Part shown: piece by piece, positions 1 to 8,977 of the stretch
Layout: each line of letters begins with the position of its first letter
Numbering within the stretch: position 1 is the stretch's first letter
Source of the DNA: Clitoria ternatea
Lineage: Eukaryota; Streptophyta; Magnoliopsida; Fabales; Fabaceae
Assembly (NCBI GenBank): GCA_037962975.1
Contig: CM075670.1
Span: 154,942,501 to 155,006,500, forward strand
Reading direction: 5' to 3'
Length of the DNA stretch: 64,000 nt
Program-made: the position numbers and the translations under genes
The notes under the pieces: generated by a model
The model's database searches: none
The model's input: the letters and a program-made list of their open reading frames with translations, nothing else
Told to the model about the DNA's origin: nothing

Positions 1-1014
1 TATGCTCTATTTATAGGCTTAGGTTTGACCTAATTTGTTCTCTCTAAAAGTGGGCTCCTTACTCATTCCAAATGAGTTAGGCCCAATAGCTTTATTTTAG
101 TCCAACTAAAATAAGACAACATTTTCTGATGGGCTTACTCTATGTGTGTGACCCTATAGGTAAAATACCCGGTCATATTAATAATAAACTATTTTATTAT
201 TAATATAAAATAAGAGCGGCATCTAGCAATGCATCATTATGTCCGAATATTATCAACATAACCTATAAGTGATAATAATTTTTTAAATATGTTTATTCCT
301 TTTGTCACGATATCCTAATTGGGCCCAAGGCATGGTCGCGTCATCCTTGTACGGCCCAATTTATTTTACTTGATACCGGAGTAGACTGGATCCGAATAAA
401 TATCTAATATTTATTCTTTCTAGCATGGTCATGCGTTTTCTTAGTCTTACTCCATCAAGTGGCCTATGGATATCACTCCTGTCACATAGGAGAGACAAAT
501 CCCATCTACATCACTCACATCCCTCTGCATAATTTGTTCATTGCCTAATCACAACCTTTATAGTCCTCTTGTTACAGAAGACGTTTAATTGTATTAAAAC
601 AATAAACTCCTCATGTAGGAATCGTAGTGACTTCAGGTCGAAGGACTACATATACCATTATCACATTGAGAATCGTTTATGACAATCATGTAACGATCCA
701 TGCAACGTTCTCATGGTGGGTCTGTCCAGTACATCATTACTCTTAATGTGTACCTGTGTGAAGACTCGATATCATCTATATCTATGATCTGTGAGATCAG
801 GTCATCAGTACACTCACACACTAGTCTCAGTGTATTTACATGTCCCCATGTAAATACTTGACTAGGGACATTTTAGGAATAATTTTTATATGACCTATTA
901 CTCCAAGGATAAATATGTTTTAAAACAATTTTAAACTGAAATATTTATTCTATTGATAAGTAGAAAAATGATACAAATGAAGAAGCATAAAAGCTCATAG
1001 TGCATACACCAACA
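1..1014 (-). mobile_element. Truncated LTR, TGTTGGTG...CCCTAACA family
   Basis: Read on the minus strand from 1014 downward, this matches the solo LTR at 19410-20523 along its length: same TGTTGGTGTATGCACTATGAGC start and same 'catgtaaatac' and 'gtcacatagga' blocks. It runs off the left edge of the window, so about 100 bp of its 3' end is missing. No polypurine tract or PBS lies at its inner border (1015 onward), so it is either a solo LTR or the 5' LTR of an element lying to the left. No coding content. Superfamily not determinable from the LTR alone. Confidence 0.85.
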
Positions 1015-1419
1015 AACTTACCCTTACAAATTTATTCCAGACCCCGATTAGAACACGCCCCTGCCACTGTAGAGATTAGGAGAGACCCCGTGTAGAGGAC
1101 AAGCCTAACAAAAAAAAATTACTCACAACAGACGAAGCTGGCTATGGACCATAGGGAATTCTCAAAAGAATATAGCGAAAAAATAATAGTAACAGGATCT
1201 CACAGGAGCCTGTGTGCTCCTGAGGCTTAAAGTATATACAATGTGTTGAGTATGACTATGTATTGTATATAACTGTGTTAATTATAATGTATCTGTTCCA
1301 CCAAAATTTTATCGTACAATAAAAAAAACTTCCACATTTTTTTCTATAACTCGTAACCTCTCTGTTAAGTAGGATGATCTAGTGGAAATGATTCTTCTAC
1401 TTATCCGAGGGGTGTTACA
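1015..1419 (+). repeat. 3' end of a long gypsy-type LTR
   Basis: The segment ends in ...GGGGTGTTACA immediately before a PBS. The last 100 bp (CTTCCACATTTTT..., CCTCTCTGTTAAGTAGG, TGTTACA) resemble the LTR ends at 40440-40571 (plus) and 48405, 58364 and 20758 (minus). The upstream part of the LTR was lost at the junction with the LTR ending at 1014. No reading frame. Confidence 0.75.
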
Positions 1420-1423
1420 TTGG

Positions 1424-1435
1424 TGGTATCAGAGC
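1424..1435 (+). other. Primer binding site, initiator-Met tRNA type
   Basis: TGGTATCAGAGC lies four bases after the LTR end TGTTACA. This is the standard plant retrotransposon PBS complementary to the 3' end of initiator-Met tRNA. The same LTR-end/PBS arrangement recurs at 40576-40587. Confidence 0.85.
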
Positions 1436-1644
1436 ATGGTCAATTAAGCAGGCATGGGGTATGGACTACTATGCCTTATTGTACTCTGAACGTCACTTTT
1501 CTGATAGTCAATAGGACTTGTGTGGTAGCAACTACTTGAGTAACCTCAAGTAATTAAAGCATCAGATGGGGATACCAAGGGTCAATGACTGAGGTTACCT
1601 TGATACCTGTAGTAAGCATAGTGAATTTTAGGGATAAAATTCCT

Positions 1645-1659
1645 AAAAGATGGGGAAAG
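1645..1659 (+). other. Polypurine tract before the downstream LTR
   Basis: A purine-rich run (AAAAGATGGGGAAAG) sits directly before the LTR start at 1660 and follows GGGATAAAATTCCT, a context common just before the 3' LTR of plant Ty3/gypsy elements. The minus-strand copy has the same block at 48180-48205. Confidence 0.7.
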
Positions 1660-2205
1660 TGAAACAATCCAGGTTTTTAGGGTTGGACCTCAGACTCTCA
1701 GGAACTCTGAGGGTACCGTGCTAAGCTTTTTATGGAAAGCTTAAGGCTTCATCCTACTTTGGGGAGAGACAAACCCAATTAAAATATTAAGTGTAAGATG
1801 CAGGGACCTCGAGAGAGTGTGAGTAATAAGAAACCAAGTTCAGGAAATAAAGAGAATGTGAGAAAGAATAAGCATAAACGAGTATCCGGTAGTAATGATA
1901 GTAGTACAATGTGAGTGAATAATAATATTTGATAATACTATTTAATTAGTAATAATACATTAGTTTAATATTAGTTAATATTTAATAATGATAATTATGT
2001 TTAGTTAACTATTAGTTAATTAATAATATTTATAATATTTCCTTGATAATAATATTTGATTATATAATTATTATAAATAATAGTTAATATTTAATTTTAA
2101 TATTTAATCAATATTTCTTTAACTAAGTTATACAATTCAAAATTATATATATATGATAATAATATTTTATTTAATAATTAATTATTTATTTATTTGATAA
2201 TTATA
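1660..2205 (+). repeat. 5' part of the downstream LTR, AT-rich
   Basis: It starts TGAAACAATCCAGG and shares about 140 bp with the LTR start at 48179 (minus): 'GACTCTCA', 'CTCTGAG', 'AAGGCTT'. From about 1920 it becomes very AT-rich (TTAATAATATTT runs). The sequence then changes to a minus-strand LTR piece. No gene. Confidence 0.6.
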
Positions 2206-3140
2206 TTTAATAATAAAATATGGGAAAAATACTCAAGGAATTAAATCGAAAATTTAAAATAGGAAAAATACTCAAGGAATTAAATCTCAATGTCTTCATT
2301 AAAGTTGTAGGTATTTGAATAGAGAAAAATACAAAAAAGAATGGGTCAATTTTGATCACGAATGAAGGAATTATGACCAAAACACTCATAAGTGCATAAT
2401 TAAATCAATAACTTAATCATATACAAACTTAATTTGCAAACTGGGCCAAATGCTCATGGAAGCAGGTTCTGGGTTCAGCATAAATCTTTTAGAGGGTTTC
2501 AATACAAAATTTTTAGAAACTAGAACCAAGATTTTCTGACGTTGAAAGAAAAAGTTACATAAAAAAAAAGTTAACAAGTACAAGGTTCAATACTCAAGTC
2601 AAGGGCTAAAGTCAGAATAAATTAGTCGGGACTCAATTCGACTTCCAGAAAATTTAAAATTGTACACCAAAGGTATAATCAATTTACACATTAGGGGCTC
2701 AGAGCATCCTTCATACCCTTAAGGCATCAGGTATTTATTATTACTTTGTCTGACTTCCCTTTCCGCTTTCAGATAAAATTCCTCGATGAGTATGTCCTCC
2801 TGAGTATTTTATTTTATTATTAAAAATCTTATCACCACTATTATTTTTATCTCGCTTACCTAATCATCTAAATAACCTCCATTTGATCCCCTCACATCAT
2901 ATTCTATCTTACTCAATTCACTTAATCACTAAACATGCGCCTCATATTCGTATTCTAAAATTTATCATTAAAACAGTTTCATTAATTTATCATATCATAT
3001 CACATGACTAGGCCTTACTGCCTTCACAAATATCATATATATTGGTCAAAGCCCATAAAATTATTAACATCTAACACAATATCACTAGACACAACCACAA
3101 ATACCAGCAATTACATCTTAGAACGCAACAAATGGCCCTA
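2206..3140 (-). repeat. Minus-strand LTR fragment, partial duplicate of 4000-4930
   Basis: 2440-3140 matches 4220-4930 in the same order and orientation: GGGTTTCAATACAAAATTTT, TTAACAAG..ACAA, AGTCGGGACTCAA, CAAATGGCCCTACA. The offset is about 1.79 kb, so this is a partial tandem duplication of LTR sequence. No supported gene; the short reading frame in 2207-2389 is low-complexity. Confidence 0.65.
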
Positions 3141-4954
3141 CAGTTAGAGCTCAAAATCACAAGCATTGAAAAATTGAGGGTTTCAAGTTTTTGGAGCAAT
3201 AAGGAAAAAAGGAAGGGTTTCTTGACCATGGAGAACATGAATGTGAATGTGAAAGAGAAGAAAAGTAGAATGGTGGTGTTTGATCGTGAAAGGAGTGAAG
3301 GGAAATAGGTGGTGGTAATAGGCGGTGATGATGGCTAGTGGTGTGTTTACGTGAAGGAGAAGAGAAGGAGAAAGAAATAGGAATTTGTTTAACTTAAGAA
3401 GTAAGGGTAATGAGTAAATTGAGTGATGTTTTTGGAAAGGAAATAAATGATGAGATGTATATGGGGGGAGAGTGCACCGAGTGATGTAATGAGAGATAAG
3501 AGATTGACACATGAAATTAGAACATTGCAAAATATAAGTTACTAGAAGCAATATCTTGGGTACATGACATGCAGCCAATGAAGAAGAGAGTTTTTGCATG
3601 GGGAAAATTAAATTGCAAAGTTTCTAAAAAGCATAGAAATCAATTCAACAAGATTAGGTTCAACATTATTTTAGAAAGGGTACAAGATCATGAAATTTAT
3701 AATTAATTCTAAGGTTAGAATTGGGAAAAATATCCAACATCAAAATTGTAGACCATATTTTTTCTTTTAAAATGAACTAAAGAACGCAAAAATCCAATAT
3801 CAGACGAATGAGATATGGCTAAAATACGAAAGGATGTCTAAATCAATTCCAAATCAGGTACACCGTTCTTATTTTAAAAACTGGGATTGAACGGCTAAGA
3901 ATTTGTAGAAATGGTCAACTAAAAAGTTTTATATCTTTTATCCCCCTTTGAAAGAAAATATGATACAAAAATTTTTAATGTCAGATGAGGGAGATATGTC
4001 CTAAACACTGAAAGTTGTCCAAGGTTGGAACGAAATAACAAGTCAGCATATAGAAATTAAAACTGGGCCAAATCCTCAAGGAATTATATTTCAAGGTCTT
4101 TTGAATAAAGAAAGTTACAAAAAAAGAACCGGTTAATTTCAGTCACGAATGAAGGACCTGTGACCAAAACACTAAATAAGTGCACGGTTAATTTAGGGAA
4201 TTAATCAGATACAACTTGAATTTGCAAACTAGGCCAAAAGCTTAGGGAATTAGGTTCTGGCCTTAACATAATGATTATAGAGCGTTTCAATACAAAATTT
4301 TAGAAACTAGAAATGAAGCGTTTCGACGTTGAGAGAAGGAATTACATCGAAAACAAGTTAACAAGCACAAAGTTCAATACTCAAGTCAAAGGCTATGGTT
4401 AAAATAAATTAGTCGGGACTCAACCCGACTTCTAGAAATTTTAAAAATATACACCAGGGTACAATCAACTAAATATCAATGGCTCAGTATCCATTTCACC
4501 CTCAAGGCATTAGGTATTTCTTATTGTTTAGTCCAACTTCTGGTTCCACTTTCGATGAAATTCCTCAACGAGCATGTCCTCTAGAGTATTTTCTTTTATT
4601 ATTAAAGATTTTTCCATTACTAATGCCTTTATCTCTCTTACTTAATTATTCAAATAACCTCTAATTAATCATTTCTCATCATATTTTATCTTCCTCAATT
4701 TACTTAATTATTAAACATTTCTCTCATGTTTACATTCTAAAATTCATCATCAACACAATTTCATCAATTTATCATATCACATCAAATAATCGGGCCTCAT
4801 TACTCTCACAAACATCATATATATTGGCTGAGGCCCACAAAATTAGTAATATTAGACAGGATATCACTAGCTGTAGCCATAAACACAAGTAAATAAATTA
4901 CAAAACACAGCAAATGGCCCTACAAGCCTTCCCTGAAAAAATGAGGATGTTACA
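3141..4954 (-). repeat. 5' part of a long LTR, minus strand
   Basis: On the minus strand the LTR starts at 4954 with TGTAACATCC. It holds a roughly 700-bp first block, then degenerate units of about 175 bp at 3640-4240 (each with a 'GAGATATG..CTAAAACACT' core), then a pyrimidine-rich leader-like stretch at 3180-3600. This order matches the plus-strand LTR at 5101/15729 and the minus-strand LTR at 48405-51912. The 138-codon open frame at 3183-3599 is leader sequence with no family resemblance. Confidence 0.65.
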
Positions 4955-5100
4955 GAAAAATATATGTATATAACACTAGAGGAGTAAGTGAAAACTCTCA
5001 ACCCATGAATTCCCATTGCAAGGGCAAGCCATATAACCACATACATTCATACATAACAAGATCAAAAGAGTACACAATCATATACGTAATATATTTCATC
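4955..5100. other. Spacer between two head-to-head LTR starts
   Basis: 146 bp separate an LTR start reading left (4954) from one reading right (5101), both beginning TGTAACATCC. The spacer is AT-rich ('ATATATGTATATAACACTAG', 'CATACATTCATACATAAC') and has no gene or recognisable motif. Confidence 0.5.
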
Positions 5101-5857
5101 TGTAACATCCTGGATCTTTTGGGAAAGGCATATAGGGTAATGACTTATAGAGTGAGATAGAACGATGATGTTTATTTGTGTTTGTGGTTGCGGCCAGTGA
5201 TGTAATGCTTGATATTAATGACTTTGTGGGCTTCTGCCAGTTACATGTAGTGTTTTGAGGGCAATGAGGCCCAATTATGTGATATGGTATGATAATGAAT
5301 CTAATTTTGTTTTATGGATTGGTGACTTGATAATTAGATGGATTAAATGAAATAAATATTAAGGGAAGCTATTAGTTGGTAATTACTTAAGTAATTTATT
5401 AAGAGGAATTAAATTAAAGTAGTAAGGTGAAGTGAACAATGACTTAATATGATGTCAACTAGTAATATGACATAATGATATAATTTTTATAATAATAATA
5501 ATAACCTTAGTAAGTATCCTGAAGGACTTGTTCATCAGAAACTCGTACTGTAAGTGGAACCAAGAACCGGATAGAGTAACAGGAGTACCTAAAACCTTAA
5601 GGTGAGGTAAATGCTCTAGATCCCTGATAATTGAATAAATATACCCTGGTTATGAATTCTTTAATTCTATGGAAGTTGGTTTGAGCCCCGACTCTTTTAT
5701 TTTACCTTCAACCCTTGATTTGATATTGTGACTTTACGTCTATTGCATTGTTTTTGACGTAATTTCTTCTCCTTGCTTTAAAAAATTTTATATCATATTT
5801 CTAAATTCTCGTATAGAGGTCCTCTACAATGTTCATGTTGAGCCCAAAGCCCAGTTC
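5101..5857 (+). repeat. Very long LTR, first part (continues at 15729)
   Basis: It starts TGTAACATCCTGG and is similar in reverse to the LTR start at 4954. It is interrupted at 5857 by the copia element; the 5-bp duplication AGTTC lets the two halves be joined across the insertion. The remainder runs 15729-19404 and 20529-20757, giving about 4.7 kb of LTR before truncation. A short (AAT)n run lies near 5490. Confidence 0.7.
5853..5857. repeat. Left target-site duplication of the copia element (AGTTC)
   Basis: AGTTC precedes the 5' LTR and is repeated at 15724-15728 after the 3' LTR. Five bases is the normal duplication length for Ty1/copia integrase. Confidence 0.92.
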
Positions 5858-5967
5858 TGTGTTTGAATATGACTACAGGTTCAAGGATTTTGATAATGAC
5901 AAAGGACTCTTGAAGAAATTCTTGCAAAAACAAAGACTTAGAATCAGACCCAGAAAAACTACGTAGC

Positions 5968-6413
5968 TAATCGATTAGGGAGTATAAGCTAATCGATTAG
6001 ATAGCTTCTGTTTCACATACAATCGATTACAAGACCTCAGGCAATCGATTATAGAGCTTCTAACTTGTACTAATCGATTACACCAACATGCTAATCGATT
6101 ACCAATATCAAAAATTGAATTAAATGTATCAGGAATACATGCTAATCGATTACAGGACTTCAGCTAATCGATTACCAAGCTACTGGAATGATAATAATCG
6201 ATTACACATGTGTGCTAATCGATTACCAAGATCAAGAACTGAATTAAATGCATCAGGGGTTATAGCTAATCCATTACAGGCCAAGATCTAATCGATTACA
6301 AGCATTCTGACTTGAAACTAATTGATTATATAGAAAGGGATAATCGATTACAGCAGGAACTGGACTGCAAAATTCAAAGTGTAATCGATTATAGCTCGAT
6401 GAGTAATCAATTA
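5968..6413 (+). repeat. Array of TAATCGATTA palindromes in U3 of the copia LTR
   Basis: About sixteen copies of the palindrome TAATCGATTA or one-base variants (for example at 5968, 5991, 6070, 6091, 6141, 6165, 6287, 6340) occur at irregular spacings, often 20-50 bp. Spacer sequences differ, apart from a longer repeat that includes ATTGAATTAAATG. The array stops about 110 bp before the TATA box. The 3' LTR has the same array, with several palindromes mutated to ATCAATTA. Confidence 0.9.
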
Positions 6414-6523
6414 CGATAGTGGGAAAACACTTTTTAGTGGGAAACCAGCTCACATTTCCATCACTTCTTAGATGCCCACTAACTTGCAACGGCTAGGGAC
6501 TTCACCAAGCTCTGAAATGGCTC

Positions 6524-6530
6524 TATAAAT
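6524..6530 (+). promoter_or_regulatory. TATA box of the copia LTR promoter
   Basis: CTCTATAAATG lies between the palindrome array and the leader. The same box in the 3' LTR is at 14941-14947. Position and sequence fit a plant RNA polymerase II core promoter; the transcription start itself cannot be seen. Confidence 0.75.
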
Positions 6531-7308
6531 GCAAGAGGAACTCAAGCATAACACATAACTACAAGAGGCAATCAATCCTTCATTCTTTTCTTGTGCTTAG
6601 TGTGTTATCACTCTTGTATATTCTGAGATTTCATTTGTATATCCTCTCTTGTTGAGAGTTAGAATTTGTGTGAGCTATCATTTGCTTATCCACTCTATTA
6701 AGAGAGTTACTTGCTTGTAAACACTACACCAAACACCAAAGCTCACTCTAGGTTGAGTGGTTGTTCACTCTAGGTTGAGTGGTTACAAAGGTTGGGGTTC
6801 AACCTTTGGGTATTGAGAGTTTGAGAGATTGGGTGGGTTACCCTTGTGCTAGTAAGGATTGAGTTCTTGAGTGTGGGACACTAGGAAGCTGCAATTGCTC
6901 ATAGCTTGTAATCTCTAAACTTCAATAGTGGAAATCCTTCAAGTAGGTTGCTTGAAGGCGAGACGTACACCGGGGTTGGTGGAACTCGTTAAATTGGTTT
7001 GTAAGCTCTTCTCCCTTACTCTTTTACATTTATATACTGCACTTAATTGATTTAGATTGATTGATTGTGATTTGGATACTTGAGTTTGCTTGATTTTGTT
7101 AACTTTGAACATTGCATACCAAGTGTTTGATAAATTGTCTCAGCTATATCTATCTCTTATTTTGCATTGTCTTTTGCATTATACTTGACTTGACTTGCAT
7201 AATTTCTAAACTTGTGATAAAAGAACTAAGTTTAAAGGCATTCCAAGCAAAGTTTTAAAAACTCAATTCACCCTCCCTCCTGAGTATTGAGGCCACTTGA
7301 ATAACAAG

Positions 7309-7320
7309 TGGTATCAGAGC
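7309..7320 (+). other. PBS of the copia element (initiator-Met tRNA)
   Basis: TGGTATCAGAGC begins two bases after the 5' LTR end and continues into TTGATTCTTA. It matches the initiator-Met tRNA 3' end used by nearly all plant copia elements. Confidence 0.92.
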
Positions 7321-7363
7321 TTGATTCTTAGTAGATCAAGCTTAACAGCTTCAAGAGATAAAG

Positions 7364-8961
7364 ATGGCCTCAAGTTCTCTAAACCTTTTTCCCGAGGGTG
7401 GCCCCATAAATAGACTAGAATTTGGAATGCAAGTGAAAATGGTCCTTACACGCCAATACATACTGTTGATAATAAAAATGTTGAAAAACCTATGGACGAA
7501 TGGACTACTGATGAAGAGAAGAAAGTGCAATATGGCTATAAAGCTAAAAACCTCATCACTATGGCATTAGGTCCCGATGAATTTTTCAGAATAATGACTT
7601 GTAATTCTACTAAGGAAATGTGGGATACCCTTCGAGTAACACATGAAGGAACTAGCGATGTTAAGGACTCTAAGATTAGTACTTTAACCAGTCAATATGA
7701 AAGTTTTAGAATGAATTCCAGTGAAACTATTTTAGAACTTCAAAAGAGATTCACTTTGATTATTAATCATCTTATTACACTTGGTAAATCTTATACTAAC
7801 AAGGAACTTATGCACAAAGTTCTAAAAAGTCTTACTAGGGAATGGCAACCTCTTGTTACGGCCATTAAGCAATCTCCCAATATAAATGATATGTCTCTTG
7901 CCACTTTGTTTGGTAAACTCCAAGAACAAGAACAGGAATTGAAAGACTTAAAACAAGCGGAGGAAGAAGAAAAAGTCTCTAAGAAGAAAGGCCTAGCTCT
8001 CAAGGCCACCTCCACACATGAAGAAGAATCTTGTAGTGACCTTGATGATGAGGAGGAATTTGGATTGTTTGTAAAGAGATTCGGAAAGTTCATGAAAAAT
8101 AAACGATTCCAAAAGAATTTCAAACCTCAAGGTAAGAGACCTATTCCTAATGAATCATCTTCTTCACCTAATTGTTTTGAATGTGGCAAGGAAGGGCACT
8201 TCAAGGAAGATTGCCCAAATCTCAAGAAGAAAGGCAAGGAGAAAAGAGGAAGAAGAAGAGCTTACATCGTATGGGATGAAAATGACGTAAGTAGCTCCGA
8301 TGATTCAGACAATGAAGAAGCAAATCTTTGTTTAATGGCCAATCACTCTGAAGAGGAAAATGAGGTAAGTCTCCATGACCTAGATAAAGAAGAATTGCTT
8401 GATGCTCTTAATGAATTGTATGATAAATTTACAAAAGTCTCTAATAGGCTTAAATTGTCTAGAAAAACAAGCGATACTCTAGAAATGCATCTTATGGAAG
8501 TTTGCAAAGAAAATGAATGTTTAAAAGAAGAGTTAGAAAATGTCCAAGCATGCTCTAAGAGTAAACCTTGTGAATTTGCTAAGAAATGCATCGATCTAGA
8601 AGAGAAGGTCCTAGACTTAAACAAGACCTTAGAAAGATTCACTAATGGTAGGGATAATTTAGATGCACTTCTTGGAAAACAACATTGAATGTTTAATAAA
8701 ATCGGATTAGGATATAATCAAGGATCACATGCTAGTAAGAAAGAAAAACATTATAAAAGTTTCTTTGTACCACCTAGTAAATCATCTACACCTTTCATGA
8801 AATGTAACTATTGTAGCTTCAAAGGACATAATGCATCTAATTGTAATGTTAGAAAGCTAGGACCAAAGGTTGTGAGAAAAGTATGGGTTCCTAAAGGAAC
8901 ATTACCACAAGCTAACATTAAAGGACCCAACATACAATGGGTACCTAGTTCTCTAAATTAA
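7364..8961 (+). pseudogene. gag: Copia gag (capsid/nucleocapsid), broken
   Basis: Starts MASSSLNLFPEGG at 7364, 44 bases after the PBS. The first part is in a different frame from the rest (7492 onward), so an indel lies near 7400-7490. From 7492 the protein has a UBN2/gag-polypeptide capsid-like domain (motifs TKEMWDTL and LQKRFTLIINHL), an acidic/basic linker, a CCHC zinc knuckle (CFECGKEGHFKEDC) and a coiled-coil-like Lys/Glu-rich C-terminal part. A TGA at 8686-8688 interrupts; beyond it, in frame, is a second CCHC knuckle (CNYCSFKGHNASNC) and a tail ending in TAA at 8961. The two knuckles and long tail fit Sirevirus gag. It would package element RNA in cytoplasmic particles; this copy cannot make full-length protein. 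Confidence 0.88.
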
Positions 8962-8977
8962 TCTTGTTTTGTAGGTA

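Larger units (their letters stand above)
1420..1659 (+). mobile_element. Miniature internal domain (PBS to PPT, 240 bp) of a non-autonomous LTR element
   Basis: Only 240 bp separate an LTR end (TGTTACA, 1419) from a polypurine tract and a new LTR start (TGAAACAATCC at 1660, a decayed TGTAACAACC). No coding sequence lies between. A second copy with the same layout and clear similarity at both ends lies on the minus strand at 48180-48404. Two matching copies argue for a family that moved in this small form, like TRIM or LARD elements, rather than one local deletion. The proteins would have to come from a related gypsy element such as the one at 40753. Confidence 0.65.
5858..7306 (+). repeat. 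5' LTR of the copia element
   Basis: It starts TGTGTTTGAATATGAC and ends ...CTTGAATAACA (TG...CA). It is 1,449 bp against 1,450 for the 3' LTR at 14274. U3 carries the palindrome array (5968-6413) and a TATA box (6524-6530). Downstream, CACTCTAGGTTGAGTGGTT is repeated back to back near 6745-6785. Confidence 0.93.

Noticed and set aside
3183..3599. 138-codon minus-strand open frame
   Set aside because: Lies in the pyrimidine-rich leader of a long LTR, His/Leu/Pro-rich low-complexity composition, no family motif.
5968..6413. Regularly recurring word with variable spacers, CRISPR-like at first sight
   Set aside because: The repeat is a 10-bp palindrome, spacing is irregular, it lies in an LTR promoter and the genome is a plant; no cas genes.
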